48,073 nucleotides of DNA from [Streptosporangium] indianense (GCF_021474405.1 NZ_JAKEIO010000053.1:1-48073), one strand, 5' to 3'; counted from the first letter of the stretch, positions 9,882 through 17,673 are shown. The notes: generated by a model not told the origin, from the sequence alone. Numbers and translations are program-made.

Positions 9882-11063
9882 CTACGCGGGTGAGAACAGG
9901 TGGTCGCTGATGAGCCGGGCCGCGCCGGTCACTCCGGCGGCGGAACCCAACTCCCCGAGGACGATGGGGAGGTTGCCGGTCGCCAGCGGCAGCGACTGGC
10001 GGTAGACCTGGGTGCGGATCGCGGCGAGCAGCGTGTGGCCGAGGCCGGTCACCCCGCCGCCGATCACCACCAGGCCCGGGTTGAAGAAGCTGACCAGGCC
10101 GGCGATGACCTGGCCGGTGCGGTTGCCGCCCTCGCGGATCAGATCGAGGGCGGTGGCGTCACCGGCCGCGGCAGCGGCGGCGACGTCCACGGCGGTGAGC
10201 GCGCCGTTGGTGTCCAGCCGCGAGGCCAGTTCGGCGGAGAGCCCCTGCTGGGCGGCCTCCGTCGCGTCGCGGGCCAGGGCGGCTCCACTGAAGTGGGCCT
10301 CCAGGCAGCCCCGGTTGCCGCAGGCGCAGGGGCGGCCGTCGGGGACGGCCTGGATGTGCCCGATGTCGCCGGCGCTGCCCGTCGTGCCGCGGTAGACCTC
10401 ACCGCCGACGACGATGCCGCAGCCGATGCCGGTGCCGATCTTGACGCAGAGGAAGTCGGCGACGGTGCGGGCGACGCCCGCGTGCTGCTCCCCCATCGCC
10501 ATCAGGTTCACGTCGTTGTCGACCATGACGGGGCAGCCGAGTTCCTGGCTGAGCGCCTCCCGCACGGGGAAGCCGTCCCAGCCGGGCATGATCGGCGGTG
10601 CCACCGGGATGCCCTCGGGGAAGCGGACCGGGCCCGGGACGCCGATGCCGGCGCCGTCGAACCCCTCCGCGAGCCCGGAGGCCCTCAGCTTCGCGGCCAT
10701 GGCCAGGACCTGCTCGAAGACCGCGACGGGCCCTTCACGCACGTCCATGGGGTGGTTGAGGTGCCCGAGGGTCTCCAGCTCGGCGTTGGTGACAGCGACG
10801 TCGACCGAGGTCGCGCCGATGTCGACGCCAAGAAAGCGGAGTTCGGGGTTGAGGCGGATGTTGTGGGAGCGGCGGCCACCGCGGGAGGCGGCGAGTCCGT
10901 CGGCCACGACCAGCCCCGTCTCCAGCAGCCGGTCCACCTCCACGGCGAGCTTGGACCGCGAGAGGTCGACCTGGTCGCCCAGCTGGGCACGGGAGTTGGG
11001 GCCGCCGTCGCGCAACAGCGTGAGCAGTCGGGCCTGATGGGCGTTTCCGGGTCGTGCGGTCAT
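9882..11063 (-). CDS. ROK family transcriptional regulator
   Basis: 393 residues from the ATG at 11063; a GTG three codons upstream is nearer to the AGGGG sequence and is also possible. Residues about 5-65 form a winged-helix DNA-binding domain (SRAQLGDQVDLSRSKLAVEV). The remainder is the ROK sugar-kinase-like domain, with the zinc motif CACGNRGCLE, the sugar-site segment VMVDNDVNLMAMGE and the glycine-rich FFNPGLVVIGGG. Such proteins usually repress sugar genes and release DNA on binding a sugar. It lies upstream of the ABC operon on the same strand, so it is the likely regulator of the whole 59-9793 locus. Confidence 0.93.
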   Translation of the reverse strand: MTARPGNAHQARLLTLLRDGGPNSRAQLGDQVDLSRSKLAVEVDRLLETGLVVADGLAASRGGRRSHNIRLNPELRFLGVDIGATSVDVAVTNAELETLGHLNHPMDVREGPVAVFEQVLAMAAKLRASGLAEGFDGAGIGVPGPVRFPEGIPVAPPIMPGWDGFPVREALSQELGCPVMVDNDVNLMAMGEQHAGVARTVADFLCVKIGTGIGCGIVVGGEVYRGTTGSAGDIGHIQAVPDGRPCACGNRGCLEAHFSGAALARDATEAAQQGLSAELASRLDTNGALTAVDVAAAAAAGDATALDLIREGGNRTGQVIAGLVSFFNPGLVVIGGGVTGLGHTLLAAIRTQVYRQSLPLATGNLPIVLGELGSAAGVTGAARLISDHLFSPA

Positions 11064-11296
11064 ACGTCTCACGAGCCCCTCCCCGCCTCGATCGGCCTGT
11101 GCGCGCCGGTTTTCCGCCACCTCGGTGGCTTGCTTTCGGAGGGAACGTAGCAGCGGCTGCCGGGAGTGGGAAGAAGTCGCGCAGGAATTGCCCCGTACTT
11201 TCTCCACTCAGTGGACAAAGAAGCGGTGACGGATGCCCCGCCTCGCAGGACGAGGCAGGGCAGGCCGAACTGCCGTACTACGGGCTCGTGGTGGCG

Positions 11297-11974
11297 CTAG
11301 ACACGTGAACGCGCGTGGTACGACCGTCGCGTGTGCTCGGTGTGTTCGCGCATCAGCCGGGTGGCGCGCTGTTCGTCGCGGTCGGTGACCGCGGCGATCA
11401 GTTCGCGGTGCTCGATCCAGGACTGGTGACCCCGCCGACGGGCCACCGGCGTGTAGTACCAGCGCACGCGCCGGTCGACCTGGGCGGCGAGTTCGGCCAG
11501 GACCGCGTTGCCTGCGAGTTCCATGATCTTGGCGTGGAAACGGGCGTTCATTGCCACGGCCCCGTCCACGTCGTCGGCGTCGACCGCCTTCTCGCCCTCC
11601 GCGCACAGCGCTTCCAGGGCGGCGATGCCCGCGCTGTCGGCGTTGGCCGCGGCGAGCCGGGCCGCCTCGGCCTCCAGGAGCGTACGGACCGTGAGGAGCT
11701 GGTCGGCCTCCTCCTCCGTCGGCTCGTGCACGAACGCGCCCTGGGCGGGCCGCAGATCGACCCACCCCTCGGTGTTCAGCCGCTGCAGCGCCTCGCGCAC
11801 CGGCTGCCGGGAGACTCCGAGGTGCCCGGCGAGTTCGCTCTCGACGAGGTGCCGGCCGGGCTGGAGCGCACGGGTGGTGATGAGTTCGAGCAGTGCCTCG
11901 TAGACACGGTCGCGCAGCGGACCCGGGCGTTCCAGCTTGGGTACCGCCCCCTGGGGCAGGCCTGTCGACAGCAT
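11297..11974 (-). CDS. GntR family regulator, FadR/FCD subfamily
   Basis: 225 residues from the ATG at 11974, preceded by GAGGAGGGG; an open frame continues 34 codons upstream but has no comparable start. N-terminal winged helix (LRDRVYEALLELITTRALQPG, then ESELAGHLGVSRQPVREALQRL) and C-terminal all-helical FCD domain with the metal-ligand histidines in NARFHAKIME, WIEHRELI and MREHTEHTRR. Members respond to organic acids or fatty-acid-like effectors. The neighbouring ketoacyl synthase and oxalate/formate transporter lie upstream on the same strand, so control of organic acid metabolism is plausible but not shown. Confidence 0.92.
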   Translation of the reverse strand: MLSTGLPQGAVPKLERPGPLRDRVYEALLELITTRALQPGRHLVESELAGHLGVSRQPVREALQRLNTEGWVDLRPAQGAFVHEPTEEEADQLLTVRTLLEAEAARLAAANADSAGIAALEALCAEGEKAVDADDVDGAVAMNARFHAKIMELAGNAVLAELAAQVDRRVRWYYTPVARRRGHQSWIEHRELIAAVTDRDEQRATRLMREHTEHTRRSYHARSRV

Positions 11975-12130
11975 CGCGGTCCCCCTCCTCGGCAGGGCCG
12001 CGCACAGCGGGGCGCGAGCCGGTGTCGCCGCAGAGTCGGTATTGATTGTCTTTCGTCTACAGTCCACGGCGCACAAAGGACAGGCTTGGGGGGAGTTGAG
12101 CGCGTCACACCCCGAGGAACCGAGACGGGC

Positions 12131-13069
12131 TCAGGGGCAGCGGACGACCTGGCCCGCGTACGACAGGTTCCCGCCGAAGCCGAACAGCAGCACCGGGTCG
12201 CCCGTGCTGAGCGCGCCCTGCTCGACCAGTTTCGAGAAGGCCATCGGGATGCTCGCGGCCGAGGTGTTGCCGGACTCCGTGACATCGCGTGCGACGACCG
12301 CGTTGACGGCGCCGATCTTCTCCGCGAGGGGCTCGATGATGCGCAGGTTCGCCTGATGCAGGACGACCCCGGCGAGGTCGGCCGGCTCCAGCCCGGCCCG
12401 TTCGCAGGCCCGGCGGGCGATGGGCGGGAGCTGCGTGGTGGCCCAGCGGTAGACGCTCTGGCCCTCCTGGGCGAAGCGCGGCGGAGTGCCCTCGATCCGC
12501 ACCGCGTTGCCCATCTCGGGCACCGAGCCCCACAGCACCGGACCGATGGCCGGCTCGTCCGCGGCCTCCACCACCGCGGCGCCGGCCCCGTCGCCGACGA
12601 GCACGCAGGTGCTGCGGTCGCTCCAGTCGGTGACCTCGGACATCTTGTCCGCCCCGATCACCAGCGCCCGGCTCGAGCCCCCCGCGCGGACGGCGTGGTC
12701 GGCGGTGGCCAGGGCGTGGGTGAACCCGGCGCACACCACGTTGAGGTCCATGGTGGCGGCCTGCGGGATGCCCAGGCGGGCCGCGACCCGGGCGGCCGTG
12801 TTGGGCGAGCGGTCGACGGCGGTGGAGGTGGCGACCAGCACGAGGTCGATGTCGGCCGGGGCCAGTCCGGCCGCGGCGAGGGCCTTGGCGGCGGCGTGTC
12901 CGGCCAGTTCGTCGACCGGCTCGTCGGGGCCGGCGATGTGCCGTGTGCGGATGCCCACCCGGCTCCGGATCCACTCGTCACTGGTGTCGACCAGGCCTGC
13001 CAGGTCCTCGTTGGTGAGCACCTTGGCGGGCTGGTAGTGGCCGACGGCGGCGATGCGCGAGCCGTTCAT
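12131..13069 (-). CDS. Beta-ketoacyl-ACP synthase III-like enzyme
   Basis: 312 residues, the usual size of FabH. The catalytic triad is visible: Cys113 in NVVCAGF, His238 in VVLHQAN and Asn268 in ESGNTSAA. TSDEWIRSRVGIRTRHIA near residue 30 is the family N-terminal signature. The enzyme condenses an acyl-CoA with malonyl-ACP to begin fatty acid or polyketide chains. It stands alone here without ACP, FabD or FabF genes, so it is a paralog rather than the housekeeping FabH, possibly with another starter-unit preference. The active-site context VCAGF instead of the more usual ACAGF is a small deviation. Confidence 0.9.
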   Translation of the reverse strand: MNGSRIAAVGHYQPAKVLTNEDLAGLVDTSDEWIRSRVGIRTRHIAGPDEPVDELAGHAAAKALAAAGLAPADIDLVLVATSTAVDRSPNTAARVAARLGIPQAATMDLNVVCAGFTHALATADHAVRAGGSSRALVIGADKMSEVTDWSDRSTCVLVGDGAGAAVVEAADEPAIGPVLWGSVPEMGNAVRIEGTPPRFAQEGQSVYRWATTQLPPIARRACERAGLEPADLAGVVLHQANLRIIEPLAEKIGAVNAVVARDVTESGNTSAASIPMAFSKLVEQGALSTGDPVLLFGFGGNLSYAGQVVRCP

Positions 13070-13072
13070 TGG

Positions 13073-13107
13073 GTGGATCCCCCTCGTGCCTTGGGTAGCG
13101 GATCCAC
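13073..13107. promoter_or_regulatory. Inverted repeat covering the ribosome binding site of the ketoacyl synthase gene
   Basis: GTGGATCC (13073-13080) and GGATCCAC (13100-13107) are perfect 8-bp arms around 19 bases that hold the GAGGG ribosome binding site of the synthase gene (start 13069). The element could be an operator or an RNA hairpin that hides the ribosome binding site. Confidence 0.4.
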
Positions 13108-13251
13108 CAGTCTGATCAGTGACTCACGGGTACGACGGCAGCCAAGGCGACAGGAAACCGGCGCCCGGGTTGTCAGCTTCGGTCAGGAGCTCGGACGCCC
13201 GGGCACCTGTCGAACGCCGCCGGCGGCCTCGACCGCCGCCCGCCCCGGCTG

Positions 13252-13392
13252 CTACCCGGTGAACAGCTGCGTCGCCTTGCGGACGAGCTCGTACAGCCCG
13301 TAGGCGAGCGGTACGCCCACCCACGCCCAGGCGAGGGCGATCAGCCACCGCCGGTCCGGGCTAGGCGGACTCTGACTGCTGTCGCTCGACAT
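13252..13392 (-). CDS. Small membrane partner of the OFA-type MFS transporter (46 residues)
   Basis: Read directly from the minus strand: ATG at 13392, TAG at 13252-13254. The N terminus is serine/proline-rich (MSSDSSQSPPSPDRRW), followed by one hydrophobic helix of about 20 residues (LIALAWAWVGVPLAYGLYEL) and a short basic tail ending TQLFTG. The gene overlaps the 3' end of the transporter gene by 32 bases in another frame. Small single-helix proteins of this kind follow oxalate/formate-antiporter-like genes in many actinomycetes and are called MFS transporter small subunits. It is too short for normal gene-length cut-offs and is easily missed. Confidence 0.88.
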   Translation of the reverse strand: MSSDSSQSPPSPDRRWLIALAWAWVGVPLAYGLYELVRKATQLFTG

Positions 13393-14695
13393 GCGCGGCC
13401 TCCTTCGGGGCGGGGACGTGGTGGCGGGGGTCGACGGGCCGGACCAGTTCGTTGGCGACGAAGCCGACGACGAGCAGCCCGATCATGATGGCGAACGACA
13501 GCCCGTACAGGGACGCGCCGTGCCGGCCCGCCTCCTCCTGGCGGTCGGCGATCCAGTTCACGATCAGCGGGCCGAGCACCCCGGCCGTGGACCAGGCGGT
13601 GAGCAGCCGCCCGTGGATGGCACCGACCTGGTACGTACCGAACAAATCCCTCAGATAGGCGGGAACCGTGGCGAATCCACCGCCGTAGAAGGAGAGGATG
13701 ACCAGGGCGCACAGGATGAACAGCGGCTTGGAGGAGTCGCCGAACAGGGCGATGAGGGTGTACATCAGGGCGCCGACGCCCAGGTAGAGGCGGTAGATGT
13801 TCTTGCGGCCGATGAGGTCGGACGTCGAGGACCAGCCGATGCGGCCCGCCATGTTCGCCGCCGACAGCAGCGCGACGAATCCGGCGGCGGCCGTCACCGA
13901 CACCGGCGTGGAGGTGTCCGCGAAGAAGTCCGTGATCATCGGCGCGGCCTTCTCCAGGATGCCGATGCCCGCGGTGACGTTCATGCAGAGCACGATCCAC
14001 AGGAGCCAGAACTGGGGGGTGCGGAGGGCCTGGTTCGCGGAGACCTGCGGGCCGGTGGGGGCTTGTCGCGCAGTTCCCCGTGCCCCTGCGGCGTGACGCG
14101 GAACGCGGACCAACAGCACACCCAGCAACATGAACACGGCGTACGACAGCCCGTGCACCAGGAAGGCCAGTGCGATGCCGGTGCTGTCGCCGCCGAAGGA
14201 CTCCAGCATCTGGGCCGACCACGGCGAGGCGATGAGCGCGCCGCCGCCGAAGCCCATGATGGCGATGCCGGTGGCCATGCCGGGCCGGTCCGGGAACCAC
14301 TTGATCAGCGTGGAGACGGGTGAGATGTAGCCGATGCCGAGACCGATGCCGCCGACGAAGCCGTAGCCGAGGACGATCAGCCAGTACTGCTCCAGGGACG
14401 CGCCCAGCGCGGAGAGCAGGAAGCCGGAGGAGAAGCAGAGCAGGGCGACGGTCATCGCCCAGCGGGGGCCCTTGCGCTCCACGAGGGTGCCGCCGAACGC
14501 GGCGGACAGGCCCAGCATGACGATGCCCAGCTGGAAGGGCAGCGCGCTCTGCGTGCCGCTGAGGCCGAGCGCGGACTCCAGGGGCGGCTTGAACACGCTC
14601 CAGGCGTAGGCCTGGCCGATGGAGAGATGTACGGAGAGAGCGGCGGGCGGAACGAGCCAGCGGCTCCAGCCCGGGGGCGCGACGGGGGGACTCAT
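13361..14695 (-). CDS. OFA family MFS transporter (oxalate/formate antiporter-like)
   Basis: 444 residues from the ATG at 14695 (GGGG just upstream). Twelve membrane segments are expected; the first contains LSIGQAYAWSVFKPPLE, typical of the OFA branch, and the middle of the protein has the hydrophilic loop at about 205-235. That loop is odd: its DNA (14061-14091) matches a Streptomyces intergenic repeat, so it was probably extended by an in-frame insertion. The protein likely exchanges or takes up monocarboxylates or dicarboxylates such as formate or oxalate. It is divergent from the formate dehydrogenase remnant and fdhD, which supports a link with formate. Confidence 0.9.
   Translation of the reverse strand: MSPPVAPPGWSRWLVPPAALSVHLSIGQAYAWSVFKPPLESALGLSGTQSALPFQLGIVMLGLSAAFGGTLVERKGPRWAMTVALLCFSSGFLLSALGASLEQYWLIVLGYGFVGGIGLGIGYISPVSTLIKWFPDRPGMATGIAIMGFGGGALIASPWSAQMLESFGGDSTGIALAFLVHGLSYAVFMLLGVLLVRVPRHAAGARGTARQAPTGPQVSANQALRTPQFWLLWIVLCMNVTAGIGILEKAAPMITDFFADTSTPVSVTAAAGFVALLSAANMAGRIGWSSTSDLIGRKNIYRLYLGVGALMYTLIALFGDSSKPLFILCALVILSFYGGGFATVPAYLRDLFGTYQVGAIHGRLLTAWSTAGVLGPLIVNWIADRQEEAGRHGASLYGLSFAIMIGLLVVGFVANELVRPVDPRHHVPAPKEAAHVERQQSESA
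14061..14091. repeat. Copy of a dispersed Streptomyces repeat inside the transporter gene
   Basis: Read on the minus strand, the stretch resembles the common Streptomyces intergenic motif AGGGGCGCGGGGAACTGCGC followed by GACCAGCC. A second copy lies at 47232-47263 and a related form at 33044-33096, both outside genes. Here it is in frame within the central loop of the MFS transporter. Recognition of the motif is from memory and should be confirmed by a genome-wide search. Confidence 0.6.
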
Positions 14696-14832
14696 GAACC
14701 CCGGACGGTAGGGATGCCGACAGGCGTTGGGAAGACGGGCCGTCGACCGTATGCGGTGAGCGGTATCCGGCATGCGCCGAACGGTCGGCGCACGCATCCT
14801 TGCCCAGCCGACCTCCATACGGCGGACACCCT

Positions 14833-15126
14833 TTGCTGACCGGCTCCGCGTGCGTGTACTGCGGGAACCGCATCGAGGTGTGCCCCACGGGCGCGCTGTC
14901 GTTCAAGGCCGAGTTCGACATGCGCGCGGCGGGTACCTGGGACGAGGCGCGGCAGACGGTGACCACCACGGGGTGTGCGTACTGCGGAGTGGGCTGCGAC
15001 CTGACGCCGCACGTACAGGACAATGGGATCGTCAAGGTCACCTCGCCGCTCGACAACCCGGTGACCCACGGCCATCTCTGCATCAAGGGCCGCTTCGGCC
15101 ACCAGCACGTACAGAACCGGGACTGA
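14833..15126 (+). pseudogene. Remnant of an Fe-S protein related to formate dehydrogenase (C-terminal part only)
   Basis: The frame is open from 14698, but recognisable homology starts at about 14842 with ACVYCGNRIEVCPTGAL, the end of a 4Fe-4S motif, and continues to the molybdopterin-oxidoreductase-type cluster site CAYCGVGCDL...LCIKGRFG, ending HVQNRD. Intact relatives in Streptomyces carry an N-terminal 2Fe-2S ferredoxin domain that is absent here, and there is no ATG or GTG start. In the first motif the expected second-to-last cysteine is arginine (CGC codon at 14869). This looks like a decayed gene. It is 7 bp upstream of fdhD, with which it was probably once cotranscribed. Confidence 0.75.
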
Positions 15127-15133
15127 TCAGGAC

Positions 15134-15982
15134 ATGGGACGAGTCACGGAACGACGCAAGGTGATCCGCATCCGGGACGGGGTGGTCTCCAGCCGTCCGG
15201 ACACGCTCGTCGCCGAGGAGCCGATGGAGATCCGGCTCAACGGCAAGCCCCTGGCGATCACCATGCGTACCCCGGGTGACGACTTCGCACTGGCGGCGGG
15301 TTTCCTGGTGAGCGAGGGAGTGCTGGCCGGGCGGCAGGACCTGCAGAACATCGTCTACTGCGCCGGGGCGACGGCCGAGGGGGCCAACACCTACAACGTG
15401 GTCGACGTGAAGACGGCCCCGGGCGTGGTGATCCCCGACATCACACTGGAGCGCAACGTCTACACCACGTCCTCCTGCGGGCTGTGCGGCAAGGCGTCAC
15501 TGGACGCGGTGCGCACCACGGCCCGGTGGCCCGTCGCCGACACTCCCCCGGTCCAGGTCTCCCCCGAGTTGCTCGCGAGCCTCCCCGACCGGCTGCGCGC
15601 GGCCCAGCGGGTCTTCGACCGGACCGGGGGCCTGCACGCGGCGGCCCTGTTCTCGGAGGAGGGCGAGCTGCTGGACGTCCGGGAGGACGTGGGCCGGCAC
15701 AACGCGGTCGACAAGCTGGTCGGCCGGGCCCTGCAGAACGGGGAGCTGCCGCTGTCGCGGGCGATCCTGCTGGTGTCGGGCCGGGCCTCCTTCGAGCTGG
15801 CGCAGAAGGCCGTGATGGCCGGCATTCCGGTCCTGGCGGCCGTGTCGGCGCCGTCCTCGCTGGCGGTGGACCTGGCCGCCGAGACGGGCCTGACGCTGGT
15901 GGGCTTCCTGCGGGGCAGTTCCATGAACGTGTACGCGGGTGAGGACCGGATCGCCGTGCGGGCCGCGGCCGCCCAGGGCTGA
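15134..15982 (+). CDS. fdhD: Formate dehydrogenase accessory sulfurtransferase FdhD
   Basis: 282 residues. The conserved cysteine pair is at 115 and 118 in SSCGLCGKAS, and other family segments are present (RTPGDDFALAAGFLVSEG, GRHNAVDKLVG, SGRASFELAQKAVMAGIP). FdhD carries sulfur from a cysteine desulfurase to the molybdenum cofactor and is needed for formate dehydrogenase activity. No formate dehydrogenase catalytic subunit is in the window; only the Fe-S remnant upstream and the OFA transporter point to formate. The gene looks intact, so a functional dehydrogenase elsewhere in the chromosome is expected. Confidence 0.96.
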   Translation: MGRVTERRKVIRIRDGVVSSRPDTLVAEEPMEIRLNGKPLAITMRTPGDDFALAAGFLVSEGVLAGRQDLQNIVYCAGATAEGANTYNVVDVKTAPGVVIPDITLERNVYTTSSCGLCGKASLDAVRTTARWPVADTPPVQVSPELLASLPDRLRAAQRVFDRTGGLHAAALFSEEGELLDVREDVGRHNAVDKLVGRALQNGELPLSRAILLVSGRASFELAQKAVMAGIPVLAAVSAPSSLAVDLAAETGLTLVGFLRGSSMNVYAGEDRIAVRAAAAQG

Positions 15983-15986
15983 GCAG

Positions 15987-16062
15987 GTCCCTCCCACGAC
16001 ACGGGGTCCCTCCCGCGACACGGGGTCCCTCCCACGACACGGCCCCTCCCGCGACACGACGG
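15987..16062. repeat. Four imperfect tandem copies of a 19-bp unit
   Basis: GTCCCTCCCACGACACGGG starts at 15987; copies begin at 16006 (A to G), 16025 and about 16044 (shortened). The array lies just after the fdhD stop codon. It is an intergenic minisatellite, not a CRISPR, because the copies are contiguous with no spacers. Confidence 0.85.
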
Positions 16063-16137
16063 CGTGGCCCCGACCGGCGGCGCCCCCTGCGCCGCAGGGG
16101 CCCCGTCTCGACCTGCCCGCGCGGGGGCCGCCGGGTC

Positions 16138-16251
16138 GTCGGCCGACCGTACCGGGTCGCCGGAGCGGCACTGCCGTCGGTCGGCCGTACCGGACGTCCG
16201 GAGCGGCACTGCCGTCAGTCGGCCGTATCGGATATCCGGAGCAGCATCGCC
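16138..16251. repeat. Three tandem 38-bp units ending inside the MarR gene
   Basis: Units run 16138-16175, 16176-16213 and 16214-16251. The second matches the first at 32 of 38 positions and the third at 31. The third unit encodes the last residues and stop codon of the MarR gene; the other two lie downstream of the stop. Units two and three each centre on a palindrome (CCGGACGTCCGG and CGGATATCCG), which could form hairpins. Confidence 0.85.
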
Positions 16252-16652
16252 ATGAACTGATCCCGCTCGGCCACGGACAGCGGTGCGAGCAGTTCGTCGT
16301 TGGCGGCGCGGGCCGCCTTCTCGCAGCGCTTCAGCAGCCGCGCTCCCCGCTCCGTGAGGGACACCGCGTTCTTGCGGCGGTCCTTCGGGTCGGGCTCGCG
16401 GACCACCAGGCCGGCCGACTGAAGGTCATTGAGCACGCCGACCAGGTCCTTGGGGTCCAGCCGGATCCCGCGGCCGAGGTCGGCCTGGGCGACGGGGGCG
16501 AGGTCGCGGACGGCGGACAGCACCACGTGGTGCCACATCCGCATGTCCTCCGCGGCCAGCGCCTCGGCCACCAGGGCCCGGCCGCGGGCGGCGGCGCGGC
16601 CGAGCAGCCAGCTGGGCAGGGAGCGGATCGCGGGGAGGGGGGCTTCCGGCAT
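16215..16652 (-). CDS. MarR family transcriptional regulator
   Basis: 145 residues with a winged-helix core: LAPVAQADLGRGIRLDPKDLVGVLNDLQSAGLV forms the recognition region and EPDPKDRRKNAVSLTERG the wing with the DxRxxx motif of the family. The N-terminal and C-terminal helices would form the dimer interface. It is divergent from a zinc-independent quinone reductase, with three CGTTGGG-type inverted repeats between the two genes, so it most likely represses both. The last dozen codons coincide with the third unit of the 38-bp tandem repeat. Confidence 0.92.
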   Translation of the reverse strand: MPEAPLPAIRSLPSWLLGRAAARGRALVAEALAAEDMRMWHHVVLSAVRDLAPVAQADLGRGIRLDPKDLVGVLNDLQSAGLVVREPDPKDRRKNAVSLTERGARLLKRCEKAARAANDELLAPLSVAERDQFMAMLLRISDTAD

Positions 16653-16663
16653 GGACTCAGCCT

Positions 16664-16731
16664 AACCAAGAAATCGTTGGTTCTTCCTACGATCCTCCTA
16701 TACCGTTGGGCCTCCCAACGATCCCGTTGGG
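16664..16731. promoter_or_regulatory. Operator cluster between the MarR gene and the quinone reductase gene
   Basis: Three inverted repeats are visible. AACCAA (16664-16669) pairs with TTGGTT (16677-16682). CGTTGGG (16704-16710) pairs with CCCAACG (16714-16720). The latter arm also pairs with CGTTGGG (16725-16731). The half-site CAACG/CGTTG recurs throughout, as expected for a MarR dimer site controlling both divergent promoters. Confidence 0.7.
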
Positions 16732-16755
16732 ATCACCAATGCCCCCGGAGGTGCG

Positions 16756-17673
16756 ATGCGCCGCGTCCGCTACGACGTCCCAGGCGGCCCCCTGTTCCTG
16801 GAGGAGGCACCGCTCCCCCGGCCCGGCCCCGGCGAGCTGCTCGTGCGCACGGAGGCGATCGGCGTCACGCTCCCGGTCGTGCGCAAGGTCAGCGAGGCGG
16901 CCGAACCGATCCCGCTCGGCGGCGAGATCGCCGGGCAGGTCACGGCCGTGGGAGAGGGTGTCACCCGCTTCGGCACCGGCGACCGGGTGACCGGCCTCTG
17001 TTTCGGCCATGGCTACGCGGACTTCGCCGTGCTGCACGAGGCCATGGCCTCCCCGGTCCCCGGGGACGCGAGCGCCGTCGACGCCATCGTCCTGGTCCGC
17101 AGCGGTCTGGTCGCCCTCGGCGCACTGGAGGCGGCCCGCCCCGAACCGGGCGAGGCGGCCCTGGTCACCGCGGCCGCGAGCGGCGTCGGCCATCTGGCCG
17201 TGCAGCTGGCCAGGACACGCGGCGCGGGGCGTGTCGTGGGCGCCGTCTCCGACCCGGGCAAGGCCGACTTCGTGCGTGGTCTCGGCGCCGACCACGTCAT
17301 CGCGTACGGCGACCGGAGCTGGGGCACCCCGGTCGACTACGTGCTGGACGCGGTCGGCGGCGAGTTGCTCACCCGTGCCCTGCACGCGCTCGTCCCCGAG
17401 GGGCGGCTGGTGGCGTACAGCTCGGGCGGCGGCGCCATCCAGGCGTACGACCTGCTCGTGGACGCCAAGTCGGTGACCGGCTTCCAGATGGCCCGGATCG
17501 CCCGCGGCAAGCCGGAGGTGTACGAGCAGTGGCGCGAGGAGCTGTGGCGGCTGTTCGGCGCCGGAGAGCTCAGGCCCGCCGTCCACGGGGAGTTCGCCCT
17601 GGAGGACGCGGCGAAGGCGCACGCGGAGATCGAGGGCCGGTCCAACCTGGGCATGGTCGTCCTGATCCCCTGA
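16756..17673 (+). CDS. Quinone oxidoreductase-like MDR family reductase
   Basis: 305 residues, start behind CCGGAGG. The N-terminal GroES-like domain has VGEGVTRFGTGDRVTG and lacks the zinc ligands of alcohol dehydrogenases. The NADPH-binding Rossmann segment is AAASGVGHLAVQLART, and the end (FALEDAAKAHAEIEGRSNLGMVVL) is typical of zeta-crystallin/QOR-type proteins. It probably reduces quinones or enones with NADPH. Its partner is the divergent MarR gene, suggesting induction by a phenolic or electrophilic compound. Confidence 0.92.
   Translation: MRRVRYDVPGGPLFLEEAPLPRPGPGELLVRTEAIGVTLPVVRKVSEAAEPIPLGGEIAGQVTAVGEGVTRFGTGDRVTGLCFGHGYADFAVLHEAMASPVPGDASAVDAIVLVRSGLVALGALEAARPEPGEAALVTAAASGVGHLAVQLARTRGAGRVVGAVSDPGKADFVRGLGADHVIAYGDRSWGTPVDYVLDAVGGELLTRALHALVPEGRLVAYSSGGGAIQAYDLLVDAKSVTGFQMARIARGKPEVYEQWREELWRLFGAGELRPAVHGEFALEDAAKAHAEIEGRSNLGMVVLIP

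Noticed and set aside
13124..13348. 74-codon minus-strand frame after the transporter
   Set aside because: Arginine-rich out-of-frame translation over the real 46-residue small partner gene at 13252-13392.
15987..16251. CRISPR-like repeats
   Set aside because: Units are contiguous without spacers and part of one array is coding sequence; no cas genes.
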